Positions 8,890 through 17,613 of a DNA stretch of 64,000 nt are shown piece by piece; positions within the stretch are counted from its first letter, which is position 1, and the number at the start of each line of letters is the position of its first letter. Origin of the DNA: Planosporangium flavigriseum (GTDB lineage: Bacteria; Actinomycetota; Actinomycetes; Mycobacteriales; Micromonosporaceae); contig NZ_JAATVW010000014.1 in the NCBI RefSeq assembly GCF_011947225.1, positions 1 through 64,000 of the forward strand. Direction: 5' to 3'. Made by a program: the position numbers and the translations under genes. Below the pieces are notes generated by a model that did not search any database, was not told the DNA's origin, and worked only from the letters and a program-made list of their open reading frames with translations.

Positions 8890-9711
8890 GTGCCGGTCAC
8901 CGGACAACGGGTTGTCCGCCGGGCCCTGGGTCGAAGGCTGACTCTGCTGCGTACCGCCAGTGGTAAGAGCAGACGCGAGGTCGCCGAGGCCAGGCTGGGG
9001 ATATCCGAGCCCACGTTGCACCGTATCGAGACCGGGAAGGTACCGGTGACGGTGGCGAACGTACGTGCGCTGTGCTGGCTGTACGGAGCGGACGAGAGCG
9101 TCACCGCCGCGCTGGCGGAGTTGGCGTTGGGCACCTCGCAGGAGGAGTGGTGGGACACCAGCCCGGCGATACCGGAATGGTTCAAGCTCTACGTGGGGCT
9201 GGAGGCCAGCGCCAGCCAGATTTGCAGCTACGACGGTGAGATCGTGCCGGGTGAGCTGCAGACCGAGCAGTACGCCCGGTCGGTGTTCGGGGCGGAGCAG
9301 TCGGTCGACAGCGAAGTCGCCGAGCGGCAGGTCAAGCTGCGGATGCAGCGGCAGAAGACGTTGTTCTCCCGCAGTCCCGCGCCCCGGCTGGTCACCGTGC
9401 TGGGCGAAGGGGCGCTGACCCGGCCGGTCGGCGGTGCGGCGGTGCTCGAGGCCCAGATCGCGCACCTGCGGCAGGTGGCGCGGCGCGACAACATCGAGAT
9501 CAAGGTGCTGCCCTGGTCGGTCGGCGCCCACGCCGCGATGGCGGGGGCGTTCCGGATCCTTGACTTCGACGATCCCGACGATCCCGACGTTGTGTACCTG
9601 GAGTCGCACGTGGGTGCCCTGTACCTGGAGGAACCCGCGGAGGTTGACGAGTACCGGCGGATCTTCGAGTTGATCCGCAAGGACGCGATCCCGGTGGAGG
9701 ACTACCGGTGA
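8890..9711 (+). CDS. XRE-family regulator with DUF5753 domain
   Basis: A 273-residue DNA-binding protein. The GTG at 8890 was chosen because gggagagggtgagg lies just upstream; the open frame extends further but lacks conserved sequence there. Residues 10-65 form the XRE helix-turn-helix (SRREVAEARLGISEPTLHRIE). Residues 90-273 form the DUF5753 ligand-binding-like domain, recognisable from EEWWDTSPAIPEWFKLYVGLE, IVPGELQTEQYARSV and the ending VYLESHVGALYLEEP. Such proteins act with DUF397 partners in streptomycete development and antibiotic control. Here a DUF397 gene lies 1 kb downstream on the other strand. Confidence 0.9.
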   Translation: MPVTGQRVVRRALGRRLTLLRTASGKSRREVAEARLGISEPTLHRIETGKVPVTVANVRALCWLYGADESVTAALAELALGTSQEEWWDTSPAIPEWFKLYVGLEASASQICSYDGEIVPGELQTEQYARSVFGAEQSVDSEVAERQVKLRMQRQKTLFSRSPAPRLVTVLGEGALTRPVGGAAVLEAQIAHLRQVARRDNIEIKVLPWSVGAHAAMAGAFRILDFDDPDDPDVVYLESHVGALYLEEPAEVDEYRRIFELIRKDAIPVEDYR

Positions 9712-9842
9712 CCCGCGAAACCGGCTTATTGCGTCCTTTGTAGACTGGCCGCCGGCCACTATGCGGTACGGCGTCGGACGCGCGAGAATACCGGGAACCG
9801 GTGCGGCGTCAGGCAATGCGTCGGTGACCGGGCCGAACTTCC

Positions 9843-10685
9843 GTGACGACAGGTGAGGGCACGACCACCATGGACACTGCTCCGCAGGGCAACGCGCAGA
9901 AACCGGCGACCGCTGCCAGGATGTACGACTACTACCTGGGGGGCATCCACAACTTCCCGGCTGACCGGGAAGCGGCTGAGAAGGTTATCGCCCAGTTCCC
10001 CTTCATGCCGGTACTGGCGCGCGCCAACCGGGCGTTCCTGCGCCGTGGGGTGCGCCACCTGGTGGACGCCGGCGTGCGCCAGTTTCTCGACCTCGGCTCC
10101 GGCATCCCGACCGTGGGCAACGTGCACGAGATCGCCCAGGAGAACAGGCCGGACACCCGGGTGGTGTACGTGGACATCGATCCCGTCGCGGTGGCCGAGA
10201 GCCTGGAGATCCTCGACGGCAACGAGTGGGCCACGGCGGTGCGGGCGGACCTGTGCAACCCGCGCGCGGTACTCGATCACTCGGAAGTGCGGCGCGTGCT
10301 GGATCTCGATCAGCCGATCGGCCTCGTGATGGCCGCCGTGCTGCACTTCGTACCCGACGACGCCGAGGCATACGACGTGGTCGCCCAGTTCGTCTCCGCG
10401 CTCGCCCCGGGCAGCTACCTGCTCGCGTCGCACATCGCCGCCGAGAGCTTCATGCCCACCAGCGACCAGATGAAGACCGCCTCCGACGTCTATCAGCGGC
10501 GAACCACGACACCCGTCGCGGCGCGTACCCGCTCCGACGTTCAGCGCTTCTTCGCCGGCCTTGAACTGCTGGAGCCGGGTGTGGTCTGGCCGCATGAATG
10601 GCGGCCCGACGAGGATGTGCCGGCGGAGTTCGCCGACAATCCTCAGCACAGCGGGGGATGGGTCGGCGTCGGTCGCAAGATCTGA
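9843..10685 (+). CDS. SAM-dependent methyltransferase (PF04672 type)
   Basis: A 280-residue cytoplasmic protein of the actinobacterial PF04672 methyltransferase family. The family signature MYDYYLGGIHNFPADREAAEKV-like N-terminus is followed by the SAM-binding motif FLDLGSGIPTVGNVHE. The acidic residues of VVYVDIDPVA then hold the adenosine ribose. The substrate is unknown for almost all members. GTG 9843 gives the longest form; ATG 9870 (MDTAPQGN), with ggtgaggg 13 bases upstream, is an alternative. It lies between an XRE-DUF5753 gene and a DUF397 gene, a frequent neighbourhood for this family. Confidence 0.88.
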   Translation: MTTGEGTTTMDTAPQGNAQKPATAARMYDYYLGGIHNFPADREAAEKVIAQFPFMPVLARANRAFLRRGVRHLVDAGVRQFLDLGSGIPTVGNVHEIAQENRPDTRVVYVDIDPVAVAESLEILDGNEWATAVRADLCNPRAVLDHSEVRRVLDLDQPIGLVMAAVLHFVPDDAEAYDVVAQFVSALAPGSYLLASHIAAESFMPTSDQMKTASDVYQRRTTTPVAARTRSDVQRFFAGLELLEPGVVWPHEWRPDEDVPAEFADNPQHSGGWVGVGRKI

Positions 10686-10753
10686 GGCCGTCGAGCACCC
10701 TGCGGTAACTGACTTCGTACCGTGAAGGTCGGCCGGCTGCCGGCGTGGTCCGC

Positions 10754-10960
10754 TCAGTCGGCGAGCAGTTGGTCGAAATCACCCTTCTTGGCGCCGTCGA
10801 GAAAGGAGTCCCACTCCGCTGTGGTGAACCGGACGGTGCCGGCCTCGGGGTTCTTGCTGTTGCGGACCTCGATCAACCCGGCGTGCCGGCGGGCCTGTAC
10901 ACAGCTGCCGCCGTTTCCGGTCGACCTGCTGGACATGATCCATCCGGTCTCGCTGTTCAT
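10754..10960 (-). CDS. DUF397 protein
   Basis: A 68-residue protein with the DUF397 pattern: WIMSSRSTGNGGSCVQAR near the start, VRNSKNPEAGTVRFTTAEW in the middle and the end FLDGAKKGDFDQL. DUF397 proteins are small partners or antagonists of XRE-DUF5753 regulators in actinobacteria and resemble toxin-antitoxin or anti-activator pairs. The likely partner at 8890-9711 is separated by the methyltransferase gene and lies on the opposite strand. Confidence 0.9.
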   Translation of the reverse strand: MNSETGWIMSSRSTGNGGSCVQARRHAGLIEVRNSKNPEAGTVRFTTAEWDSFLDGAKKGDFDQLLAD

Positions 10961-11438
10961 CGGTTCTCCCCCATCGGTCGGGCGTCCTCAAAGGACCTGA
11001 AGTGCTATGGGCGTGGCCGGACCCGTCGCCGCGACGACGGTGGCGAGGCGTTGCGGCACTCGGTTGCCTGTCTCGGATGACCGGTCTCACCGTCGGCGCC
11101 CCTCCCCCCGAACAACCGCCAGCTATGGCGCGGCTCTCTACAACTTCGTTGGGTGATCGGATCGGGAGTCGACGCGGGCCCTGTGCCAGTCGCTCGCCCC
11201 GGTGACCAGCACGTCCTGACATCTGCCTGCTCGCCTTCTCTTTCACGACGAAAGTCGAGGCACGTAGCGTAACCGAAACCGGTCCCCATGCACGATCTCT
11301 GCACGACGTCTGGTCGGCGTGAAATCTTGCACGCCGAATTAAGTGACTGTCATGATTACTACCGCGAGGACGGAGCGGCCGACACCGCCGTCACGCTCCG
11401 ACCACGATCCGGTCCGTTTTAGCCACGAGGGGGCGGGC
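10961..11438 (+). other. intergenic, no gene seen
   Basis: This 478-base stretch lies between the starts of the DUF397 gene (minus) and the GGDEF gene (plus). No ORF with convincing codon use or homology is visible. It presumably carries divergent promoters, but I cannot place them. The frame of the GGDEF gene extends back to GTG 11343 without conserved sequence. Confidence 0.5.
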
Positions 11439-12188
11439 ATGGAGATCCTCAGTCCCACCGTCAGGATCGATGCCGACCCACAGCAGACCGCCCTCGACGT
11501 GGAGGTGGAGCTTGCCCGGTTGCGCGCGCAGGTGGCACGGCTGGAGGCGGAACGCGCGGCGCTGCGGTGGGCCGTCGGCCATGACGACCTGACCGGGCTG
11601 GCGAACCGCAGGCGCTTCCACCGACTTGCTTCAGCGCTGCTCCGTGCGTCCGTACGGCCTGCCGCGGTCATCGTCCTGGATCTCAACGGCTTCAAGCCCA
11701 TCAATGACCGACTCGGTCACGACACCGGTGATCGCGTCCTGTGTGTCGTCGCCAGGCGACTGTCTCACTGCGTCGGCGACGACCTTGCGGCCAGACTCGG
11801 TGGTGACGAGTTCGCCGCCGTGCTCACCTGCCCTGACCCGCACCATGGCAAGCAATGGTGGAAGCCTGCGGTCACCACCTTGTCTGCGACCATCGCCGAA
11901 CCGATGGCGGTGGCCGGCCATACCGTCGCCGTGACCGCGTCGATCGGCGTCGCCCCAGCGCATGGCGACGCCCAGGTCGCAGACCTCCTCCGCGAGGCGG
12001 ATCAGGCGATGTACCAAGCGAAGGCGAGCGGCAGCCGCCACTCCGTCTGGGGCGCCGACCCGGCCGACGCGGGCGAGGGAACGTGCCAGCCGCGGGCGGC
12101 TCCGCAGGCGCGGTCGGCAGCCCATGGGCACCCACCACCACTCGGTCCCCGGATCCTGGAATTCGCGATAGTCCCGTCATCCCAGTGA
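11439..12188 (+). CDS. GGDEF-domain diguanylate cyclase
   Basis: A 249-residue soluble protein expected to make cyclic di-GMP from two GTP. ATG 11439 was chosen for its strong upstream gaggggg. Residues 20-45 form a short coiled coil (VEVELARLRAQVARLEAERAAL) likely to dimerise it. Residues 50-215 are the GGDEF domain, with HDDLTGLANRRRF at its start, the metal-binding VLDLNGFKPIND and an intact active site RLGGDEFAAVL. The position expected for an inhibitory RxxD site reads VGDD, so product feedback is probably absent. No sensor or membrane domain is present. The C-terminus is a disordered Ala/Pro tail. Confidence 0.9.
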   Translation: MEILSPTVRIDADPQQTALDVEVELARLRAQVARLEAERAALRWAVGHDDLTGLANRRRFHRLASALLRASVRPAAVIVLDLNGFKPINDRLGHDTGDRVLCVVARRLSHCVGDDLAARLGGDEFAAVLTCPDPHHGKQWWKPAVTTLSATIAEPMAVAGHTVAVTASIGVAPAHGDAQVADLLREADQAMYQAKASGSRHSVWGADPADAGEGTCQPRAAPQARSAAHGHPPPLGPRILEFAIVPSSQ

Positions 12189-12198
12189 AAGGAGGACG

Positions 12199-12477
12199 AT
12201 GTCTGCCTCGACGTCGAACCCCATCCAGCGCAACCCGGGTGAGGTGGCCACGGCCGGCACCTACCGGCGCAGCGATCCGATCTGGGTCTACCGGTCCGGG
12301 ACATGGCAGCCCGGCGTGGTCGAAGCGGCCTCCTCCACGGCGGTGATGGCCACCTATCGCTGTGGCCAGGGGCGGGGGACCGCGGTCGACACCATGTCCG
12401 TCGACTACGTCAGGCGCCGCGCGGAGATCGACCCTCAGCTCGACCGGACCCCCTCCGGTCCGGCAACCGCCGCCTGA
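12199..12477 (+). CDS. small hypothetical protein downstream of GGDEF gene
   Basis: A 92-residue protein with a very good ribosome-binding site (aaaggagg, 12186-12193), only ten bases after the GGDEF gene, so the two are probably one operon. Residues 25-75 form a beta-rich, SH3-like or Tudor-like stretch (DPIWVYRSGTWQPGVVEAAS, then VMATYRCGQGRGTAVDTM). This pattern is common in small actinobacterial proteins of unknown role. It has no signal peptide or membrane helix. The function is not known. Confidence 0.65.
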   Translation: MSASTSNPIQRNPGEVATAGTYRRSDPIWVYRSGTWQPGVVEAASSTAVMATYRCGQGRGTAVDTMSVDYVRRRAEIDPQLDRTPSGPATAA

Positions 12478-12523
12478 CCGCCGCGCACCGGCCACTCCGT
12501 ACCGGGCGGACCGGACTCAGGGA

Positions 12524-14383
12524 TCACCCGAGCGCCCGGTCCAGGTTGAACGCCGCGCTGATCAACGCCAGATGCGTGAACGCCTGCGGGAAGTTGCCCA
12601 ACTGCTCCCCGGTGCGCCCGATCTCCTCCGCATACAGGCCGAGGTGGTTGGCGTACGTGAGCATCTTCTCGAACGCGAGCCGGGCCTCGTCCACCCGTCC
12701 CGCCCGGGCGAGCGCTTCCACGTACCAGAACGAGCAGATCGAGAAGGTACCCTCATCGCCCTTTAGCCCGTCCGGGCTCGCGTCGGGGTCGTAGCGGTAC
12801 ACCAGCGAGTCCGACACGAGGTGTTCGCGGAGAGCCTCCAGAGTGGACAGCCACTTCGGGTCGGTGGGGGAGACGAACTTGGACAGCGGCATCATCAGCA
12901 GCGCCGCGTCGAGCACGGTGCAGTCGGTGTGCTGTACGAACGCCTGCTTCTTGTCCGACCAGCCGTGCCGCATGATGTACCGGTAGATGTGGTCTCTCGC
13001 CTCCCGCCAGTGGGCCAGGTCGGCGGGGAGTCCACGGCGGATGGCCATCCGCATGGCGCGCTCGATCGCCACCCAGCACATCAGGCGCGAGTACACGAAG
13101 TTCTTGCGGCCGCCGCGGGTCTCCCAGATGCCCTCGTCGGGCTGGTCCCAGTGCTCGCAGACCCAGTTGACGATGTCGGTGACCGAGTCCCACGCCTCGC
13201 TGGAGATCGGCTCGGCCCACTTGTCGTACAGGTAGATGGCGTCGATCAGGGCGCCGTAGATGTCGAGCTGCAGCTGGCCGGCCGCGTCGTTGCCGACCCG
13301 TACTGGGCGGGAGCCCGCGTGACCGGCCAGGTGGTCCAGTTGATGCTCGGGTAGCCTCGTCCGCCCGTCGATGCCGTACATGATCTGCAACGGGCCGCTC
13401 GCTCCGTACTCGCACGTGCAGACCCGATCGGCCAGGAAGTCCATGAACGCGGCGGCCTCACCGGTGAACCCGAGCCGCAGCAGGGCGTACACGCAGAACG
13501 CGGCGTCACGGACCCAGACGTAGCGGTAGTCCCAGTTGCGCTCGCCGCCGAGCTGCTCGGGCAGGCTGGTGGTCGGGGCGGCGATGATCGCACCTGTCGG
13601 GGCGTAGGTGAGTAGTTTCAAGATCAGCGCCGAGCGGTGTACGGTCTCCCGCCACCGCCCGCGATACTTCGACTTCGACACCCAGCGCCGCCAGTAGCGT
13701 ACGGTCGCCGTGAACTGCTCCTCGGCGTCGGCCACCGTGATCGGCTGGGGCACGGCCCCGACCCCGTCGGCCCCGACCCCGTCGATCTGGTCGAGCGCGA
13801 AGACGGCGCGCTCGCCCTGCCCCAGGGTGAACCGGGCCGACGCGTCCTGCCCGTCGCACTTGACCGGGACGGTCGCGGTCAGCGCGAGCGACAGCGACGG
13901 TGACTCAAACACCACCGCGCCGTCGCGGTAGTGCACGGTGTGGGGCTGCGTCGCGTACCCGAACCGGGGCGCGACCTGAACCCGGAACGGCAGCGACCCG
14001 CGGGCGCAGGACACCCGCCGGATCAGCCGGCGCCGGCCGGGGTCGCGGGGGTCTTCGGTGACCGGCATGAAGTCCTGGACCTCGCCCACCCCGTCCTCGG
14101 CGAAGAACCGGGTGATCAGGACGTTGGTGTCGGGGAAGTAGAACTGCCTGGTCCTGGCGCTGACGTCGGCGGACACCGAGAAGGAACCGCCCCGCTCGGC
14201 ATCGAGGATGGAGGCGAACACGCTGGGCGAGTCGAAGCGCGGGCAGCAGTACCAGTCGATGGAGCCCTCGGAGCCGACCAGCGCCGCCGTTCTGAGATCG
14301 CCGATCAGGCCGTGCTCGGCGACCTGCAGGTACCGGCCGGTGGTCGTCGACTCGCCGCACAGGCGCGGCTCGACCAAGGTCAT
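12524..14383 (-). CDS. GH15 family trehalase/glucoamylase-like hydrolase
   Basis: A 619-residue cytoplasmic glycoside hydrolase. ATG 14383 follows gaggagaacgcc. The N-terminal beta-sandwich begins [20 protein letters not shown] and includes [14 protein letters not shown]. The (alpha/alpha)6 barrel carries [16 protein letters not shown] with its substrate-binding Trp/Arg/Asp, and the catalytic glutamate regions lie further on. The N-terminal motif is characteristic of mycobacterial and streptomycete trehalases, so trehalose hydrolysis to glucose is the best guess; a glucoamylase or dextran-acting enzyme is possible. It probably shares a transcript with the upstream esterase gene, 59 bases away. 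Confidence 0.9.
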   Translation of the reverse strand: MTLVEPRLCGESTTTGRYLQVAEHGLIGDLRTAALVGSEGSIDWYCCPRFDSPSVFASILDAERGGSFSVSADVSARTRQFYFPDTNVLITRFFAEDGVGEVQDFMPVTEDPRDPGRRRLIRRVSCARGSLPFRVQVAPRFGYATQPHTVHYRDGAVVFESPSLSLALTATVPVKCDGQDASARFTLGQGERAVFALDQIDGVGADGVGAVPQPITVADAEEQFTATVRYWRRWVSKSKYRGRWRETVHRSALILKLLTYAPTGAIIAAPTTSLPEQLGGERNWDYRYVWVRDAAFCVYALLRLGFTGEAAAFMDFLADRVCTCEYGASGPLQIMYGIDGRTRLPEHQLDHLAGHAGSRPVRVGNDAAGQLQLDIYGALIDAIYLYDKWAEPISSEAWDSVTDIVNWVCEHWDQPDEGIWETRGGRKNFVYSRLMCWVAIERAMRMAIRRGLPADLAHWREARDHIYRYIMRHGWSDKKQAFVQHTDCTVLDAALLMMPLSKFVSPTDPKWLSTLEALREHLVSDSLVYRYDPDASPDGLKGDEGTFSICSFWYVEALARAGRVDEARLAFEKMLTYANHLGLYAEEIGRTGEQLGNFPQAFTHLALISAAFNLDRALG

Positions 14384-14442
14384 GGCGTTCTCCTCGCCGC
14401 AGGGCCGCACCAGTCATTATCCGCTCGCGCGCGGGACGGCTA

Positions 14443-15444
14443 TCAGCGGCCGAGGGCACGGCGCAGGAATTCTCCCGCCTGCGCCATCCCCGCGCGCGGC
14501 GCGGGAGTCTGCGTGATCGGGTTGAGCAGGACGAAGTCGTGGATCGTGCCGCCGTACCGGACCTGGGTGACGGGCACCCCCGCCTGGGACAGCTTGCGCG
14601 CGTACGCCTCACCCTCGTCGCGCAGCACGTCGTGCTCGCCGTTGACGACGAGGGCGGGTGGAAGTCCGCTCAGTTCGGCGGCGGACGCCCGCAGCGGCGA
14701 CGCGGTGGGTTCGCCGCGCGTCGCCTCGTCCGGCAGGTACGCGTCCCAGAACCACCTCATCGACGCACAGGTCAGCCACGGCCCGTCGGCGTACCGCTCG
14801 TACGAAGCGGTGTGGAAGTTGGCGTCGGTGACCGGGTAGAACAGCACCTGCCCCGCGATCGCGGGGCCGCCCCGGGCCTTGCTCATGAGGGTTAGTGCCG
14901 CCGCCATGTTGCCACCGGCGCTGTCGCCGAACAGCGCGATCCGGCGCGGGTCGCCGCCCACCTCCCCGCCATGATTGGCGGCCCACTCGAGGACGGCGTA
15001 CGCCTGTTCGTTCTGCAGCGGGTACCGCGCCTCGGGGGCCGGTACGTAGTCGACGAAGACGACGACCGCGCCGGCCACGGTGGCCAGTTCGCGGGTCAAC
15101 CGGTCGTGGGTGTCCCTGTCGCCCAGGATCCAGCCGCCGCCGTGGCAGTGAATGATGATCGGCAGCGTGGCGCCGCCGTTCAGCGGCCGGACGACCCGGA
15201 TGTTCACCTCGCCGGTCGGGCCGCCTTTGACGACCCGGTCGTCGACATCGGCCGGCACCCGGCCGGCCTGCACACTGGCCTGGACGTCGCGCAGCACCTG
15301 CCGGGCGTCCTGCGGTGAGAGTTCGTGGAGCGGCGGGCTGCCGGCGGACGCGGCGGCAAGGTCGTCGAGCCACGCCTGCGTACGCGGCTCGACGACCACA
15401 CTGCCGGTGGCTTCCTCGTGATTCTTGACAGCGTCGGTGCTCAT
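14443..15444 (-). CDS. alpha/beta hydrolase, HSL-type esterase
   Basis: A 333-residue esterase of the hormone-sensitive-lipase group. The oxyanion motif HGGGWILGDRDTHDR lies near residue 100, the nucleophile elbow GDSAGGN near 175, the acid in NGEHDVLRDEG and the catalytic His in GTIHDFVLLNP. Such enzymes cleave short acyl or aryl esters in the cytoplasm. No signal peptide is seen. It is the first gene of a likely two-gene minus-strand unit with the GH15 enzyme. The natural substrate is unknown. Confidence 0.9.
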   Translation of the reverse strand: MSTDAVKNHEEATGSVVVEPRTQAWLDDLAAASAGSPPLHELSPQDARQVLRDVQASVQAGRVPADVDDRVVKGGPTGEVNIRVVRPLNGGATLPIIIHCHGGGWILGDRDTHDRLTRELATVAGAVVVFVDYVPAPEARYPLQNEQAYAVLEWAANHGGEVGGDPRRIALFGDSAGGNMAAALTLMSKARGGPAIAGQVLFYPVTDANFHTASYERYADGPWLTCASMRWFWDAYLPDEATRGEPTASPLRASAAELSGLPPALVVNGEHDVLRDEGEAYARKLSQAGVPVTQVRYGGTIHDFVLLNPITQTPAPRAGMAQAGEFLRRALGR

Positions 15445-15692
15445 GCCGGGCCGCTACCCGCAGTCCGTGTGATCACCCTCGGCGTCTGACCGTAAAAGCG
15501 ACCCCTGCGCCAGGGGTTCCCGCTGGCCGTTGGGGCTCGACTTCTCATCATTTTCTTAAGCGGACTCTCGCGTCGCCCACCGCGAATTTTCACCGTCCCC
15601 CGCTAGCGTCGTCGCGGCACCCAGGGGTGCCACACCCTGCTGGCGCGCCGCTGCACGGCCGGCCGCGCCACGAATCTGAGGGGATTCCGCTG

Positions 15693-16625
15693 ATGATCGA
15701 GGCTGTCGGCCTCACAAAACGCTACGGTGATCGGCTGGCCGTCGACCAGCTTTCCTTCACCGTCAAACCCGGTCAGGTGACGGGCTTCCTCGGCCCCAAC
15801 GGAGCCGGGAAGTCCACGACCATGCGAATGATCCTTGGTCTCGACGCCCCGAGCGGTGGCACGGTCACCGTGAACGGCAAACCATTCGTCGAACTCGCCA
15901 ACCCGATGCGCGAGGTCGGCGCTCTGCTGGAGGCCAAGGCGATCCACGGTGGTCGCAGCGCGTACAACCACCTGCTCTGCCTGGCGCAGAGCAACAACCT
16001 GCCCAGGCGGCGGGTCGACGAGGTGCTGGAACTGGTCGGCCTGACCGAGGTGGCGCGCAAGCGGGCCAAGGGATTTTCGCTCGGCATGGGGCAGCGCCTG
16101 GGCATCGCGACCGCCCTGCTCGGCGACCCGAAGATCCTGATCTTCGACGAGCCCGTCAACGGCCTCGACCCCGAAGGCATCCTGTGGATCAGGAACTTCA
16201 TGAAGATGCTGGCCGCCGAGGGGCGCACGGTGTTCGTCTCCAGCCACCTGATGTCGGAGATGGAGAACACCGCCGACCACCTGCTGGTCATCGGACGCGG
16301 CCGGATGATCGCCGACTGCACCGTGCAGGAGTTCATCGACGCCAACTCCGAGTTGGTGGTGCGGGTGCGTACCCCGGAGCCGACCAGGCTCGCCGCGCTC
16401 GTGACCGGTGACGGCGGCAAGGCCGTGCCGGACGGCGAGGGCACGCTGCTCGTCACCGACCTGACCATGGACCGCATCGGCGACCTCGCGTTCGACAACG
16501 GGGTACGCCTGCACGAACTCTCGCCGCTGCAGGCCTCGCTGGAGCAGGCGTTCATGGAGCTGACCAGAGACAGCGTCGAGTACCACGCCGCCGTTCCCGG
16601 CGTCGACGAGAAGGGCCGAGCATGA
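15693..16625 (+). CDS. ABC transporter ATP-binding protein
   Basis: A 310-residue ATPase of the drug/peptide-export group. ATG 15693 has gagggg about ten bases upstream; the open frame extends further back but is not conserved. Walker A is GPNGAGKSTTMRMI, the signature region FSLGMGQRLGIATAL and Walker B ILIFDEPVNGLDPEG, followed by the switch His in FVSSHLMSEME. The C-terminal ~90 residues are the extension found in bacitracin-type exporters. Its stop overlaps the start of the permease gene by four bases, so the two form one transporter with the ATPase at the inner membrane face. Confidence 0.93.
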   Translation: MIEAVGLTKRYGDRLAVDQLSFTVKPGQVTGFLGPNGAGKSTTMRMILGLDAPSGGTVTVNGKPFVELANPMREVGALLEAKAIHGGRSAYNHLLCLAQSNNLPRRRVDEVLELVGLTEVARKRAKGFSLGMGQRLGIATALLGDPKILIFDEPVNGLDPEGILWIRNFMKMLAAEGRTVFVSSHLMSEMENTADHLLVIGRGRMIADCTVQEFIDANSELVVRVRTPEPTRLAALVTGDGGKAVPDGEGTLLVTDLTMDRIGDLAFDNGVRLHELSPLQASLEQAFMELTRDSVEYHAAVPGVDEKGRA

Positions 16626-17452
16626 CGACGGTGACTCTCAGCGGGGCGTTGCCTCCCGCGACCCGCAAGGCCGGGATCGGTGGGGCGCTGCGGTCCGAGT
16701 GGACCAAGATCCGCTCAGTCCGCTCCACCATGTGGTCGCTGCTGGCCATGGCCGGCATCTCGATCGGGCTGATGTCGCTGATCGCGTGGGCGACGATGCA
16801 CCGGTGGGCCCGGTTCGAGCCGCGGGAGCAGGCGGCCCTGCTGAAGCAGCCGTTGGAGATCATCCTGGTCCGGCCGGTCTTCGTCTGCCAGCTCGTCGTG
16901 GCCGTCCTCGGCGTCATGGTGATCTCGTCCGAGTACACGACGGGCATGATCCGCTCGACCCTGCAGGCCCAGCCGCGGCGGCTGACCGTGCTGGCCGCGA
17001 AGATCGCGGTCTTCGCGGTCCTGATGCTCGTCGTTGGCGAGCTGCTCAGCTTCGCGGCCTTCGGAGTCGGCAAGCAGATCATCGCCGGGCACATCCCGGT
17101 CAGCCTCAGCGACTTCGGGGTCACCCGGTCGGTGATCGGCGCCGGGCTCTACCTCGCGGTGCTCGGGCTGTTCTCGCTCGCCTTCGGCGCGATCCTGCGG
17201 CACACCGCGGGCGCGATCACCACGGTGCTCGGCCTGATCCTGATCGTGTCCAACCTGACCGGGCTGCTGCCGGACAGCTGGGGTCATCACATCCACGCGT
17301 GGATGCCCACCAACGCCGGCCAGCTCATCCTCCAGCCGCACCAGCTCCCGGACGACCTGTTGAGCCCCTGGCAGGGGCTCGGCGTCTTCGCCGGTTGGAC
17401 CGTCCTGCTGCTGGCCGTGGCCGCCGTGCTGTTCAAGAAACGCGACGCGTAA
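16622..17452 (+). CDS. ABC-2 type transporter permease
   Basis: A 276-residue integral membrane protein with about six hydrophobic segments, forming the ABC-2 permease that pairs with the preceding ATPase. The cytoplasmic N-terminus has the usual GALRSEWTKIRSVRSTMWSL lead-in to the first helix. The ESEYTTGMIRSTL-like cytoplasmic loop appears as ISSEYTTGMIRSTLQAQPRR. The last helix ends in FKKRDA. The ATGA junction with the ATPase implies coupled translation. Exporters of this type carry antibiotics, lipids or act in stress resistance; the cargo cannot be told from sequence. Confidence 0.92.
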   Translation: MTTVTLSGALPPATRKAGIGGALRSEWTKIRSVRSTMWSLLAMAGISIGLMSLIAWATMHRWARFEPREQAALLKQPLEIILVRPVFVCQLVVAVLGVMVISSEYTTGMIRSTLQAQPRRLTVLAAKIAVFAVLMLVVGELLSFAAFGVGKQIIAGHIPVSLSDFGVTRSVIGAGLYLAVLGLFSLAFGAILRHTAGAITTVLGLILIVSNLTGLLPDSWGHHIHAWMPTNAGQLILQPHQLPDDLLSPWQGLGVFAGWTVLLLAVAAVLFKKRDA

Positions 17453-17470
17453 CCATCACGGCCGACGAAC

Positions 17471-17503
17471 TCGGGCCGTGCACCCGGCGGGTGCACGGCC
17501 CGA
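17471..17503 (+). terminator. hairpin terminator after ABC operon
   Basis: A perfect 15-bp stem with a 3-base loop (tcgggccgtgcaccc pairing with its complement) lies 19 bases after the permease stop. There is no T-run, which is usual in high-GC actinobacteria. It separates the exporter genes from the convergent M56 peptidase gene. Confidence 0.7.
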
Positions 17504-17613
17504 TCCGTAGGGCTACTCGGCCTCCGCGACCTGGTCCAGCGCCGGCAGGAAGTCGCGGTACGGCCCACGTCGTCGCGGTAGCGGTGACGACCGAGCCCGA
17601 CGCGGCCCCGTGA

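Noticed and set aside
17513-17575. possible gene remnant on the minus strand reading PYRDFLPALDQVAEAE before a stop
   Set aside because: It looks protein-like but is too short, and no start, homologue or longer frame supports it.
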